Assembly: GCA_947495575.1 (NCBI GenBank)
Contig: CANLZL010000003.1
Coordinates: 124,001 to 188,000, forward strand
From: an uncultured Nioella sp.
Lineage (GTDB): Bacteria; Pseudomonadota; Alphaproteobacteria; Rhodobacterales; Rhodobacteraceae
DNA: 64,000 bases
Reading direction: 5' to 3'
In this document: piece after piece, positions 18,024 through 27,375 of the stretch
How the letters are laid out: every line of letters starts with the position of its first letter
Numbering within the stretch: position 1 is the first letter of the stretch
Notes under the pieces: model-generated
What the model saw: only the letters and a program-made list of their open reading frames with translations
Databases searched by the model: none
Told to the model about the DNA's origin: nothing
Position numbers and translations under genes: made by a program

Positions 18024-18054
18024 ATCATAACGCGACTCGGTATAGGGTTGTCAA
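18024..18054 (-). promoter_or_regulatory. Candidate sigma-70 promoter of the galactoside operon
   Basis: On the minus strand a perfect TTGACA (18049-18054) is followed after 19 bases by TATGAT (18024-18029). The spacing is longer than ideal. Transcription would start near 18017, so repressor bound at O2 and O1 would block escape. Confidence 0.4.
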
Positions 18055-18094
18055 CAGATTCCTCGGAGGGAGCCGTGGATTGCGGGAGGAAATT

Positions 18095-18874
18095 ATGAAT
18101 AAGCCGATGGACGGCACCGTGGGAAAAGCGCTCAGTGTCCTTGATGAGGTCGCTTCGTTTGGACGTCCCGTGAAATTCGCGGAACTTCAGACCCGCAGCA
18201 TTTACCCAAAGGCCACGCTCTACCGTTTGGTGCAAACCCTGGTTAGCCAGGGGATGTTGTTTCATGACGATGACACCGGCAGCTATTCTCTGGGTATTCG
18301 ACTGGTGAAACTGGCGCATTCCGCCTGGAAACAGGCCACGCTCGCCACCGTTGCCCGCCCCTATGTTGACGCCCTTGCAGCCCAGGTTGGTGAAACCATT
18401 CACCTGGCGCAGATGGAAGCCGGGCAAATCCTGTTCGTAGACAAGCAAAAAATGAGCGACCGGTTTGAGACGCTGGCACAGACGGGCCTTGTAGCCCCTG
18501 CCTATTGTACGGGCGTTGGCAAAGCGATTTTGGCCAATATGACGCCCGAGCGGCGAGAGCGCGCGCTGAAACAGCAGCTGTTTCTTGACTACACACCCAA
18601 TACCCATACAAGTCTGGAATCACTTCTAGGCGAGTTGGAAACTATTCGCGCCGAAGGTGTCGCATACGACCGGGAAGAGCACGAAATTGGCATCATCTCG
18701 ATCGCTGCGCCGATTGTCACGCAAGGAGGGCGGGTCATCGGAGCATTGTCGATTGCAACATCTACAACGCGCCATTCGTTGGAAAGCCTGACCAAATTTA
18801 AGTCAGGCGTTCTGGAAACAACAAAACGAATTGGGGATGAAGCCACGGCTTGGCAATTCCCAACAGTCAACTGA
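18095..18874 (+). CDS. IclR family regulator of the galactoside operon
   Basis: A 259-residue protein with an N-terminal winged helix (VGKALSVLDEVASFG, then YPKATLYRLVQTLVSQGML) and the IclR effector domain (HLAQMEAGQILFVDK, APAYCTGVGKAILA, DREEHEIGIISIAAPI). ATG 18095 is preferred over a TTG at 18080 because GGGAGGA lies 4 bases before it. It is divergent from the operon and immediately upstream of the transporter ATPase gene. The KdgR-like dyads in the shared intergenic region are its likely binding sites. The effector may be galactose or a 2-keto-3-deoxy sugar acid; this is inference. Confidence 0.9.
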   Translation: MNKPMDGTVGKALSVLDEVASFGRPVKFAELQTRSIYPKATLYRLVQTLVSQGMLFHDDDTGSYSLGIRLVKLAHSAWKQATLATVARPYVDALAAQVGETIHLAQMEAGQILFVDKQKMSDRFETLAQTGLVAPAYCTGVGKAILANMTPERRERALKQQLFLDYTPNTHTSLESLLGELETIRAEGVAYDREEHEIGIISIAAPIVTQGGRVIGALSIATSTTRHSLESLTKFKSGVLETTKRIGDEATAWQFPTVN

Positions 18875-18894
18875 CGCACTCTGGAGGAGATCTC

Positions 18895-19950
18895 ATGTCA
18901 GGGGTAACACTCAATAAGGTTATCAAACGCTACGGCGATGTTCAGGTTATTCACGGGGTCGACCTCGAGATCGAGGACGGCGAGTTCTGCGTTTTCGTCG
19001 GTCCGTCCGGTTGCGGTAAATCTACTCTGCTCCGAATGGTTGCAGGATTGGAAGAAACCACAGACGGCCAGATTGATATCGGCACTCGGGACGTAACACA
19101 TATGGACCCCGCGGAACGCGGCGTTGCGATGGTGTTCCAGACTTATGCGCTTTACCCGCATATGACTGTCGAACAGAATATGGGCTTCGGCCTGAAAATG
19201 AACGGCGTCCCAAAAGCCGAGATTGATCAAAAGGTATCCGGTGCCTCCAAAATCCTGAAGCTTGACGAATATCTCAAGCGCCGTCCAAAGGCTCTTTCGG
19301 GTGGTCAGCGTCAGCGTGTGGCCATTGGCCGTGCGATTGTTCGCGGCCCGGACGTGTTCCTTTTCGACGAACCTCTGTCCAACCTCGACGCTGAACTGCG
19401 TGTCGAGATGCGGGTCGAGATTGCGCGCCTGCACAAGGAAATCGGCGCAACCATGATTTACGTGACGCACGATCAGGTCGAAGCCATGACTATGGCCGAC
19501 AAAATTGTTGTGTTGCGGGCCGGCGAAATTGAGCAGGTTGGCGCACCGCTGGACCTATACAACGATCCGGACAACCAATTCGTGGCTGGCTTTATCGGCT
19601 CACCTGCAATGAATTTCTTCGACGGTACTGCTGCAGACGGGAAAGTCACTGTTCCCGGGCTAGGTGGTCTGGTTATCGACGCGCCAGCTTCGGCCAATGC
19701 GGCCGGAAAAGTAACCGTCGGCGTTCGTCCACAAAAGCTTCGCCTTGCAGACGGGGATTCGCACACTGTCGATATCTCTGAGCAACTTGGAGGCGTGGCC
19801 TACCACTACATCACCGCAGCAGACGGCAGCCGTGTGATTGTCGAAGCACACGATCAGACCAACCCGGTTTCCGGTAGCCGTATTGGCCTTGATGTTGCAC
19901 CAGATTCTGCACTGTTCTTTGACGCTGCCAGCGGCCAGCGCCTGCGCTGA
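18895..19950 (+). CDS. Sugar ABC transporter ATP-binding protein (MalK/UgpC type)
   Basis: A 351-residue ATPase with Walker A GPSGCGKST, Q-loop VFQTYALYPH, signature LSGGQRQRVA, Walker B VFLFDEPLSNLD, the H-loop His in YVTHDQ, and a C-terminal TOBE/OB domain from about residue 240. ATG 18895 has GGAGGAG upstream, 20 bases after the IclR stop codon. It supplies ATP hydrolysis to the permeases at 14763-16541; those lie on the other strand, so the transporter genes are split around the regulator. Confidence 0.93.
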   Translation: MSGVTLNKVIKRYGDVQVIHGVDLEIEDGEFCVFVGPSGCGKSTLLRMVAGLEETTDGQIDIGTRDVTHMDPAERGVAMVFQTYALYPHMTVEQNMGFGLKMNGVPKAEIDQKVSGASKILKLDEYLKRRPKALSGGQRQRVAIGRAIVRGPDVFLFDEPLSNLDAELRVEMRVEIARLHKEIGATMIYVTHDQVEAMTMADKIVVLRAGEIEQVGAPLDLYNDPDNQFVAGFIGSPAMNFFDGTAADGKVTVPGLGGLVIDAPASANAAGKVTVGVRPQKLRLADGDSHTVDISEQLGGVAYHYITAADGSRVIVEAHDQTNPVSGSRIGLDVAPDSALFFDAASGQRLR

Positions 19951-19971
19951 CACGAAGCAAGTCATCAAATG

Positions 19972-20002
19972 AAAACGGCGGCCTGTTTGGCCGCCGTTTT
20001 TT
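19972..20002. terminator. Bidirectional rho-independent terminator
   Basis: An 8-bp GC stem (CGGCGGCC at 19976-19983, GGCCGCCG at 19989-19996, loop TGTTT) is flanked by AAAA on the left and TTTTTT on the right. It therefore ends transcripts of both the ATPase gene (plus) and the convergent xylG (minus). Confidence 0.9.
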
Positions 20003-20019
20003 GTTGAAGGCTAAGCCTC

Positions 20020-20772
20020 TCAGGCTGCAGCATCATTCGGGTTCTTGCCCAATATGATCATGCTGAGCAAATCATCATCCGTCACATCCTTGGTATTGAC
20101 GGTTCCGACCAGCTTGCCGTTTTTCATCACGCTGGCCCGATCACACAGGTCCAAAACCGCATGCACATCGTGATCGATAAGGAAGATTCCGATCCCGTCA
20201 GCTTTCAGCTTCTTAATCAGCTCTGCTACCATTTGGGTTTCTTGCGGCCCAAGAGCGGCAGTCGGTTCATCCATGATCAGGATACGCGCGTTGAAATAGA
20301 CCGCACGCGCAATCGCAACTGACTGACGCTGACCACCGGACAATGCAGATACTGGCGCATTGAACTTTTGGAAGTTCGGGTTGAGCCGGGCCATTATCTT
20401 GCGCGTCTCGGCTTCCATAGCCGAGTCGTTGACCAATCCCAAAGGTGTCACCAATTCACGACCAAGGAACAGATTCGATGCCGCATCGAGGTTATCGGCC
20501 AGCGCAAGAGTCTGGTAGATCGTCTCGATGTTGTAGCTACGTGCGTCTCTCGGGTTTGTGATCGTGGCCCGTTCACCGTTGATATAGATCTCACCTGCGT
20601 CGGGACCATAGGCACCCGAGAGCATCTTGATCAGGGTCGATTTGCCCGCCCCGTTATGGCCCAACAGGCCCACAACTTCTCCGGGATGCAGGTCAACCGA
20701 TACATCATCAACAGCTTTGATACCGCCGAATGAGATCGACATATTGCGCATTTCTACGAGTGGAGTGGTCAT
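20020..20772 (-). CDS. xylG: Xylose ABC transporter ATP-binding protein (single-domain)
   Basis: A 250-residue ATPase with Walker [10 protein letters not shown], signature [13 protein letters not shown], Walker [14 protein letters not shown] and a C-terminal SMIILGKNP. It is about half the length of E. coli XylG: only one nucleotide-binding domain is present, so it must act as a homodimer, as in the shorter CUT2 systems common in alphaproteobacteria. ATG 20772 follows the permease stop by one base. It belongs to the xylF-xylH-xylG operon divergent from xylR. Confidence 0.88.
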   Translation of the reverse strand: MTTPLVEMRNMSISFGGIKAVDDVSVDLHPGEVVGLLGHNGAGKSTLIKMLSGAYGPDAGEIYINGERATITNPRDARSYNIETIYQTLALADNLDAASNLFLGRELVTPLGLVNDSAMEAETRKIMARLNPNFQKFNAPVSALSGGQRQSVAIARAVYFNARILIMDEPTAALGPQETQMVAELIKKLKADGIGIFLIDHDVHAVLDLCDRASVMKNGKLVGTVNTKDVTDDDLLSMIILGKNPNDAAA

Positions 20773-20773
20773 G

Positions 20774-22069
20774 TTACGCGTCCCCCGTGCGTTTGCGATA
20801 GACGATGTCGATAAAGACAGCGAGCACCAATACAATGCCGACAACGATGTTCTGATATGGCGCATCAACGCCGACCATAGCCATGCCCGATTGCAGCGAC
20901 TGCATGATCAAGGCACCTAGGATTGCACCATGGATTGTGCCCATGCCACCGGCCAAAGCCGTCCCTCCGATCACCGCTGCTGCGATGACGCGGAGTTCGT
21001 CCAATGTCCCAATATCATTCGTGTGATTGGTCAATCGTGCAGAGGCAACGACCGCGGAAATCGCACAAAGGGCCCCCATCAGAGCGAAGATTTTGACTGT
21101 CAGCATCCGGGTATTGACACCGGAAAGTTCAGCTGCATCAGGATTGCCACCGGTCGCAAAGATATAGCGGCCAAAACGGGTCCGACGTGCAACAATTGTC
21201 ATCGATACCGCGATTACAATCAGCAGAAGAACCGACACAGGCAGGCCATACCCAATGGAGTAGCCCTCTGGCATGGTTTCGCCACTTGCTTCAAACATAC
21301 GACGCAAGCGACCCTGAGGGATCTGATATGCGTTCAATGTCGCGATAAAGCCGAGAATGACAGCTGCTGAAATCCCGGAGAGTGTTAGTTCAGCCCAGAC
21401 AGGCTTTACCGGGAACCCGTGCGCTGACTTGGCGCGTCTTGCATTCCAGATACCGGCAATCGCTGCCAGCGCTGCGATAACACCCAATATCCAGCTCATG
21501 GTTGGCCCAAGGGTACCGTTGGTGCCGCCGAAGATCTGAAAGTTGGTATCAAGTGGGCCGATGGTTTGGCCGCGGGTCAAGAACCAACCGACGTTCCGCC
21601 ATACCAAAAGACCACCCAGGGTTACAATAAAGGCCGGGATCGTTAAGTACCCGATCATCCATCCGTGGAAGGCTCCGATCGCGGTGCCCGCAACGATACC
21701 GACAACAATCGCTATCGGTGCAATCATTGGGTTGCCCAGTTCCATTCCCAGAACATCAGGAAGGAAGGCGGTTTGGGTCATTGCCATAATGGCCGAACAG
21801 GTGGCCAGAAGTGCCCCAACCGACAGGTCGATATGGCGGGTGACGATAACGAAGACCATTCCACAGGCCATAATCGCGACCGACACGGTCTGGATCGTAA
21901 GGTTGAAGACGTTCCGGGGAGTTAGAAACCGCCCATCGGTGAAAAGATTGAACCCGATACAAAGGATGATAAAGGCGCCAACCATACCCAATAGACGCGT
22001 GTCCAGCTCCAGTAGCTGGAAGATATTCTTGCGTTGTTGGGGGATTGGCTGAGATGTGGCGTCGGTCAT
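20774..22069 (-). CDS. xylH: Xylose ABC transporter permease
   Basis: A 431-residue CUT2 permease of the long XylH type, with about ten or more hydrophobic helices. Conserved segments are [31 protein letters not shown], and the C-terminal [29 protein letters not shown]. It carries xylose through the inner membrane using the XylF binding protein. It is followed at once by xylG. Confidence 0.92.
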   Translation of the reverse strand: MTDATSQPIPQQRKNIFQLLELDTRLLGMVGAFIILCIGFNLFTDGRFLTPRNVFNLTIQTVSVAIMACGMVFVIVTRHIDLSVGALLATCSAIMAMTQTAFLPDVLGMELGNPMIAPIAIVVGIVAGTAIGAFHGWMIGYLTIPAFIVTLGGLLVWRNVGWFLTRGQTIGPLDTNFQIFGGTNGTLGPTMSWILGVIAALAAIAGIWNARRAKSAHGFPVKPVWAELTLSGISAAVILGFIATLNAYQIPQGRLRRMFEASGETMPEGYSIGYGLPVSVLLLIVIAVSMTIVARRTRFGRYIFATGGNPDAAELSGVNTRMLTVKIFALMGALCAISAVVASARLTNHTNDIGTLDELRVIAAAVIGGTALAGGMGTIHGAILGALIMQSLQSGMAMVGVDAPYQNIVVGIVLVLAVFIDIVYRKRTGDA

Positions 22070-22101
22070 GTCCGAACTCCATAAGTCAGCGGAAGAGAAG
22101 T

Positions 22102-22134
22102 GATGCGCCCCGTATCAGTGGGTGGGGGCGCATC
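22102..22134 (-). promoter_or_regulatory. Intercistronic hairpin between xylF and xylH
   Basis: A 10-bp perfect stem (GATGCGCCCC at 22102-22111 with GGGGCGCATC at 22125-22134, 13-base loop) lies 8 bases after the xylF stop codon. No U-run follows on the minus strand. It probably protects the xylF mRNA 3' end or attenuates xylHG. Confidence 0.75.
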
Positions 22135-22142
22135 GTTATATT

Positions 22143-23174
22143 CTACATATCGCAGGGTGCTGGGCCGCCAGAGACGCCCTGGCAGAGTGTTTCCAGATCG
22201 ATCCAGCCCGCGTCGACAACAACTGAAAGATTGTCTGCGGTGATTGGAACAGGGGCCAGGAACAAGGAGTTCATGGTTGTTCCGCCTGGCGATGTCCATT
22301 CCTGGGAGCCTTCGACATCGCTCATCATCGAGCCGCTGGCCAAAGCCACGGCGATCTCGCCCGCCGCACGACCAAGGTCACGTGCGTCTTTCCAGACCGA
22401 TACCGTCTGAGTACCCAGAGCAACACGGTTCAACGCAGCGTGATCACCATCCTGGCCGGAAACCGGGATACCGTCCATGCCTTGTGCGGTCAGTGCCGCG
22501 ACAACACCACCGGCCGTACCGTCGTTAGAGGCAATTACAGCGTCCACACCATTATCGGTTGCCGTCAGGATCTGCTCCATGTTGCGCTGAGCGTTCGCAG
22601 GCAACCAACCATCAGTGTACGCTTCGCCAACGATTTCAATGTCGCCAGCGTCAATTGCGGCCTGGATGATCTCTTGCTGACCACCGCGAAGGAAATCAGC
22701 ATTCGCATCGGTCGGTGAGCCCTTGATCATCACGTAGCGGCCAGTTGGGGCCGCTTCGAGAACGGCGCGAGCCTGCATTCGGCCCACCTCGACATTATCG
22801 AAAGTCAAGTAAAATGCGCGGGGATCTTCGATCAGGCGATCATACGCGATTACTGGAATGCCTTCGTCAGCGGCGGCCTGGATTGCCGGGCCAATTGCGG
22901 ATCCGTCTTGTGCCAGGATGATCAACGCGTCAACGCCCTGAGCAATCAGGCTTTCGACATCCGAAAGCTGCTTAGATGCAGACGATTGCGCATCAGCAGA
23001 GATATAGCCAGCGCCAGCTGCATCAAGTGCTGCAAGCATTGCGGCTTCGTCGGTTGCCCAACGCTCTTCCTGGAAATTGGACCAGCTGACACCGACAGTG
23101 ATGTCCTGAGCGTAAGCTGCGGTGGCCATAGTGGCCGCCATCGCCGTCATGGCGATTTTCTTCAAGATCTTCAT
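22143..23174 (-). CDS. xylF: D-xylose-binding periplasmic protein
   Basis: A 343-residue protein of the periplasmic binding protein type 1 fold. Signal peptide [22 protein letters not shown] is followed by QDITVGVSW. Features are the [28 protein letters not shown] segment, split here as AQDGSAIGP and VIAYDRLI, and [26 protein letters not shown], seen as SGQDGDHA and QTVSVWKD, all typical of XylF. ATG 23174 has GGGAGGA upstream. It is the first gene of the xylose uptake operon, divergent from xylR. Confidence 0.93.
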   Translation of the reverse strand: MKILKKIAMTAMAATMATAAYAQDITVGVSWSNFQEERWATDEAAMLAALDAAGAGYISADAQSSASKQLSDVESLIAQGVDALIILAQDGSAIGPAIQAAADEGIPVIAYDRLIEDPRAFYLTFDNVEVGRMQARAVLEAAPTGRYVMIKGSPTDANADFLRGGQQEIIQAAIDAGDIEIVGEAYTDGWLPANAQRNMEQILTATDNGVDAVIASNDGTAGGVVAALTAQGMDGIPVSGQDGDHAALNRVALGTQTVSVWKDARDLGRAAGEIAVALASGSMMSDVEGSQEWTSPGGTTMNSLFLAPVPITADNLSVVVDAGWIDLETLCQGVSGGPAPCDM

Positions 23175-23200
23175 TTTATTCCTCCCTGTTACATGTCTGG

Positions 23201-23216
23201 CCCCGGATGACCGGGG
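23201..23216 (-). promoter_or_regulatory. Leader hairpin upstream of xylF
   Basis: A 6-bp CCCCGG/CCGGGG stem with a 4-base loop lies in the 5' leader about 25 bases before the xylF start. It could shape translation or mRNA stability; no known riboswitch is recognised. Confidence 0.4.
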
Positions 23217-23251
23217 GAATCCATCATGTGCAAACTGTCTAACATTATTTT

Positions 23252-23265
23252 TTTCGAAGTTCAAA
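23252..23265. promoter_or_regulatory. Weak candidate XylR operator in the xylF-xylR gap
   Basis: TTTCGAAGTTCAAA contains a GAA-G-TTC dyad extended imperfectly by T/A pairs. It sits mid-way in the 193-base divergent region where a ROK repressor should bind. Support is by position and partial symmetry only. Confidence 0.3.
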
Positions 23266-23367
23266 TTAAATCGAGCTATGTGACGGAAATTCAGCTAAGC
23301 TTAGGCGAGGTATCGCATTGAGCATTTAATTCGTTTAGAGAAATAACGCAGTACAGGGAGGGGCGAC

Positions 23368-24585
23368 TTGGTACAAAACACGCGAATTTCTTTGGCAAAC
23401 GAGCAGCGCGAAAGCGGGCGACAGCAAGTTTTCGACTCGATTCGGCAGGCTGGCCGAATCGCGCGCATCGACATTGCCCGGGAAACCAATGTCAGCCCCG
23501 CAACAGTTACCGCGATTACATCTGAGCTAATGTCCGCCGGCCTGATTGAAGAATTCACACCCGAGGTTGAACGAAAAGGAGCCAAGCGCGGGCGGCCGCG
23601 AGTGGCCCTGAAAGTGCGCGGCGACGCACATCTGATCGCTGGCATAAAGATTTCAGACCGGTCTGCCACCGTCATTTTGGTGGATTTTGAGGGCAACACA
23701 TTAGGTGAATATGATGAGCCCGTTCCCGGACCAATCATGTCACCTGAGGAGCTGGTGCGCCTTGTCGGGCAATCGCTCGAAGGTGCTTCTGCCTCTATTG
23801 GAAAAACTCTCGCTGATATTTCGGGTGTTGGTCTGGGTCTGGCCGGGCTGATCAACGCCAACAAGAATTTCGTGCATTGGTCACCGAGCTTGGATGCACG
23901 CAATGTTGAGTTGGGCAAGATGTTGGACGCCCACCTGCCCTTTCCTGTTTTCATGGACAACGACGCCAATCTGGTTGCTAAGGCAGAGCAGCTTTTTGGA
24001 GATGGGCGCCACGTTTCCGATTTCATTGTCATCACCATTGAACAGGGTGTCGGCATGGGGATCGTCATTGACGATCAAATCTACCGCGGAGAACGCGGAT
24101 GCGGAGCCGAGTTTGGCCACACCAAGGTGCAACTGGACGGCGCTCTGTGCCGTTGCGGTCAACGCGGATGTCTGGAGGCTTATGTCGGTGACTATGCTCT
24201 GCTGCGCGAGGCCAATATCCGTGGAGAAGGAAGCGCGCAGGACGATCTGGCGGTCCTTTACTCTCGCGCCAAAACCGGTGATGCCATGGCCCAATCCATC
24301 TTTGACCGGGCTGGCCGGATGTTTGCAATGGGCCTGGCAAATGTCATCAACATCTTTGACCCAGAACTGCTGATCCTGTCCGGCGAACAGATGGCGTTTG
24401 ATTTCCTTTACGCCGACGCGGTTCTGGACCGTGTGAAAGCCTCGGTCGTTCAGGTTGACGCCGCGCTGCCCGAAATCAAGGTCCATAAATGGGGGGATCT
24501 GATGTGGGCCAAAGGCGCAGCCGCATATGCCATGGAAGGGGTAACCGCCCTGACAATTCGACAGTTGGCTGCCAATGCGTCCTAG
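23368..24585 (+). CDS. xylR: ROK family transcriptional regulator of the xylose locus
   Basis: A 405-residue ROK repressor. N-terminal winged helix (VFDSIRQAGRIARIDIARETNVSPATVTAITSEL, seen here as ARIDIARETNVS then PATVTAITSEL), then a sugar-kinase-like domain with FMDNDANLVAKAEQLFG and the ROK zinc motif CRCGQRGCLEAY near residue 265. The start is TTG at 23368, supported by AGGGAGG upstream; no ATG fits as well. It is divergent from xylFHG. ROK repressors of this type release DNA when bound to xylose. It overlaps the next gene by 11 bases. Confidence 0.9.
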   Translation: MVQNTRISLANEQRESGRQQVFDSIRQAGRIARIDIARETNVSPATVTAITSELMSAGLIEEFTPEVERKGAKRGRPRVALKVRGDAHLIAGIKISDRSATVILVDFEGNTLGEYDEPVPGPIMSPEELVRLVGQSLEGASASIGKTLADISGVGLGLAGLINANKNFVHWSPSLDARNVELGKMLDAHLPFPVFMDNDANLVAKAEQLFGDGRHVSDFIVITIEQGVGMGIVIDDQIYRGERGCGAEFGHTKVQLDGALCRCGQRGCLEAYVGDYALLREANIRGEGSAQDDLAVLYSRAKTGDAMAQSIFDRAGRMFAMGLANVINIFDPELLILSGEQMAFDFLYADAVLDRVKASVVQVDAALPEIKVHKWGDLMWAKGAAAYAMEGVTALTIRQLAANAS

Positions 24586-26086
24586 TCTGATCCTACTGGT
24601 CTTGTGGCCCGCGGCAGCAGCGGCAACCCCAAGCTTTGAGCCACGGCCTGCCCCCGACCATGTCTATGATGGCGGATGGGAACATTTTGTCGGCGGCGGT
24701 TTGGCCAGTTTTGATTGCAATGGCGACAACATGCCGGAGCTTTACGCCGCCGGCGGCGACAATCCCGCCCAGTTATTACTGAACAACAGCACTTCGGGTG
24801 GACCTGTATTGTTCAGTGCCGCAGCGGAAAGCTCGATCTCCATGCTGGGTGTTATTGGCGCCTACCCTTTGGATATTGATAGTGATGGATATCTCGATCT
24901 GGCCATTTTGCGGGTCGGCGAAAACCATCTGATGCGCGGCTTGGGAAACTGCGATTTCGCGGCCTTCTCTGAGTTGGAGTTTGCGAGCGATGCACGCTGG
25001 AGCACAGCCTTTTCCGCGACATGGGAACGGGGTTCCGCCCTGCCAACGCTTGCCATTGGAAATTATGTGGATCGTGAGGATCCCGACGGCCCGTTTGAAG
25101 CATGCGACACCAATCAAATTTATCGCCCTGCAGGACAGCGATATTCCGCGCCGGATGAATTAGAGCCTGGGTATTGTGCGCTTTCGATCCTCTTTTCCGA
25201 TTGGGGACGGCAAGGCCGCATGGACCTTAGGGTTTCCAACGATCGCCACTATTACGTTCGTGACGGACAAGAGCAGATGTGGGCGATGGAGGCGACGCCG
25301 CGATTGTACGGATCAGAAGATGGATGGCAGAGCCACCAACTATGGGGCATGGGCATCGCGTTACGCGATGTCTCAGGTGATGGTCTTCCTGAGGTTTACC
25401 TGACCTCAATGGGGGATCAACGATTCCAGTTCCTGAACCTAAATGCAGACGGACCACATTTTTTGGACGCGCCCTTTGATTTGGGGGCAACCGCACATCG
25501 GCCTTACACGGGCGATGATGGGCGCCCTTCGACCGGTTGGCACGCCGTATTTGGAGATGTCGATAATGACGGGTTCGACGACCTGTTCGTTACCAAAGGA
25601 AATGTCGAACAAATGCCCGGCAGCGCTATGGCCGACCCGAATAACTTGCTGATGGGTCGTGCCGACGGTGGATTTATCGAAGCGGGTCTGGAGGCGGGGA
25701 TCGCAACGATGAACCGCAGTCGTGGGGCTGTCATGGTGGATTTAAACGCCGATGGATTGTTGGATATCGCTGTCGTAAATCGACGGGCCCCGTTGGAAAT
25801 TTACCAAAACGTCACCAGTCAAAGCGGAAACTGGCTTCTGGTTGAAGTGAGCCAAGCGGGGACCAACCCTGACGGCGTTGGCGCCATAGTCGAACTGCGC
25901 AGTGACACCCGTGCATGGACCCAGGAGATCACTGTCGGCGGCGGGCATGCCGGGGGATCAGCCGGGCCGCTTCATTTTGGAATGGGCGATGCCGAAACGG
26001 CAGAAATCAGAGTGATCTGGCCAGACGGTCAGGAAAGTGAATGGCAACCCGTCACATCCAATTCTCGTATGACAATTGCCCGTTAA
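24575..26086 (+). CDS. CRTAC1-type FG-GAP repeat / ASPIC-UnbV secreted protein
   Basis: A 503-residue exported protein. Signal peptide MRPSLILLVLWPAAAAA is followed by at least five Ca-binding FG-GAP-like loops: SFDCNGDNMPELY, DIDSDGYLDLAI, DVSGDGLPEVYL, DVDNDGFDDLFV and DLNADGLLDIAVV. The C-terminal ASPIC/UnbV-like domain (NPDGVGAIVEL, GGGHAGGSAGPLHFGMG) is present. It folds as a beta-propeller in the periplasm; a catalytic role is unknown. Its start overlaps xylR by 11 bases, so the two are co-translated. Its stop overlaps by 4 bases the stop of the convergent di-heme cytochrome gene. Confidence 0.85.
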   Translation: MRPSLILLVLWPAAAAATPSFEPRPAPDHVYDGGWEHFVGGGLASFDCNGDNMPELYAAGGDNPAQLLLNNSTSGGPVLFSAAAESSISMLGVIGAYPLDIDSDGYLDLAILRVGENHLMRGLGNCDFAAFSELEFASDARWSTAFSATWERGSALPTLAIGNYVDREDPDGPFEACDTNQIYRPAGQRYSAPDELEPGYCALSILFSDWGRQGRMDLRVSNDRHYYVRDGQEQMWAMEATPRLYGSEDGWQSHQLWGMGIALRDVSGDGLPEVYLTSMGDQRFQFLNLNADGPHFLDAPFDLGATAHRPYTGDDGRPSTGWHAVFGDVDNDGFDDLFVTKGNVEQMPGSAMADPNNLLMGRADGGFIEAGLEAGIATMNRSRGAVMVDLNADGLLDIAVVNRRAPLEIYQNVTSQSGNWLLVEVSQAGTNPDGVGAIVELRSDTRAWTQEITVGGGHAGGSAGPLHFGMGDAETAEIRVIWPDGQESEWQPVTSNSRMTIAR

Positions 26087-27375
26087 CGCGGGACGCTAAG
26101 CCCACTTGGAACTGAATCGGGCACTCCCAATCGCCCTACAACCGAAATTGGATCGGTCAGCGTTTCCAGAAAGGCGATGAGGTCTGCAATATCTTGATCT
26201 TCCAGAGTAATTGGCGAAAGTTCATTAGCGGTGGCAATCGCCAGCATCTCAGCGGCATCCGTCAACACGCGCCAATCCTCAACACCCGGAAAATCGGGCA
26301 AAATGGCCAAGGATGGGTCGTAGGACATCAGCGAATTGACCGGATCAAGGTGGTGCCTGATGACCGATTCAAGATCAGGATAGGCGCCGGAATGGCCATA
26401 AGGCGCCGTCAAAGCAACATTCCGCAATGACGGCGTTCGGAACGCAAATGCATCGCCGGGATCTCCAGTGACATGCATTCGCCCTTCATCACGAGCATGA
26501 GTTTCGAACCGCGTGGCCTTACCTGGCCCCAGCTGAGGCATCGCGATTGCGTGAAAATCGTGATCGGTCTGGAACCGCCCCGCGTGACATGACCCGCAGC
26601 CAGCCACCTGATAAAAAACTTCCATCCCTCTCGCAGCGGCATCACTTATCGGGCCGTCATCGGCTAGATAACGATCAAACGGGCTGTCGTCGGCGCGCCA
26701 TTCGTAGCGGGTGAATTCAGCCAATACATTGCCAATCTCTGCAAAAGTGATCTCTTCCCCTTCTCCCAAAATCGCGTCAAACCGTGCGCGATAGTCCGGG
26801 ATTTCAGCCACACGGGCTGCGATTTGGTCCCATGCGCCGCCCTCCAGTGACAAGTGCCCCATTCGCACTGCGCGGCTTATTGGATTTTCTGAGTAATGCC
26901 CGGCCATTTCATCAGCCGACAAAACCGGAAACATTCCTTGCGCAGCAAGCACTGAATCGAACCTTTCGGCCATGCTGTCACCCAGAGGCGTTCTGATCCC
27001 ATTCGGGCGTGTCGGGTCTGCCTCTAACCGGCCATCGTGGAACATGACCGTGAATTCCGAAGCGCCAAGGTTGAACAAGGCAGGCGCATTTCGCGGGATG
27101 CGTTGTTCAGGCATGTTTTCGGGATCAAACCGGCGATCCGGCCCCAGACCGATTCCCCCGTCGCCAATTGACAAAGACACCGCGTCGGATGTGCCAAACC
27201 GAGGATGGTGGCAGGTGGCGCAGGCGACCTCTTGATTTCCAGACAGGACCGGATCGTAGAACAACAACCATCCCAACTCGACCCGATCCGGATCGGTTTC
27301 GACCCACTCAGCCGGCGGAAACGCCGGTTGAGCAACGGCCAAGGTTGGCACCAAAATGAGCGGTAGCCACCTCAC
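26083..27375 (-). CDS. Di-heme cytochrome c peroxidase / MauG family protein
   Basis: A 430-residue periplasmic protein with a short signal peptide (MRWLPLILVPTLAVAQ) and two CxxCH haem sites: CATCH (Cys52-His56) and CGSCH (Cys260-His264). The RNAPALFNLG and HDGRLEADPTRPNG segments are typical of the bacterial peroxidase/MauG superfamily. Such enzymes either reduce peroxide or oxidise residues of a partner protein. The gene is the last of the xylB-xylA-galM operon with a 4-base overlap to galM, and faces the CRTAC1 gene, which suggests the two are functional partners. Confidence 0.9.
   Translation of the reverse strand: MRWLPLILVPTLAVAQPAFPPAEWVETDPDRVELGWLLFYDPVLSGNQEVACATCHHPRFGTSDAVSLSIGDGGIGLGPDRRFDPENMPEQRIPRNAPALFNLGASEFTVMFHDGRLEADPTRPNGIRTPLGDSMAERFDSVLAAQGMFPVLSADEMAGHYSENPISRAVRMGHLSLEGGAWDQIAARVAEIPDYRARFDAILGEGEEITFAEIGNVLAEFTRYEWRADDSPFDRYLADDGPISDAAARGMEVFYQVAGCGSCHAGRFQTDHDFHAIAMPQLGPGKATRFETHARDEGRMHVTGDPGDAFAFRTPSLRNVALTAPYGHSGAYPDLESVIRHHLDPVNSLMSYDPSLAILPDFPGVEDWRVLTDAAEMLAIATANELSPITLEDQDIADLIAFLETLTDPISVVGRLGVPDSVPSGLSVPR

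Noticed and set aside
23175-23367. Riboswitch in the xylF leader
   Set aside because: Only a small CCCCGG hairpin is present; no conserved aptamer pattern was seen, and protein regulation by XylR explains the locus.
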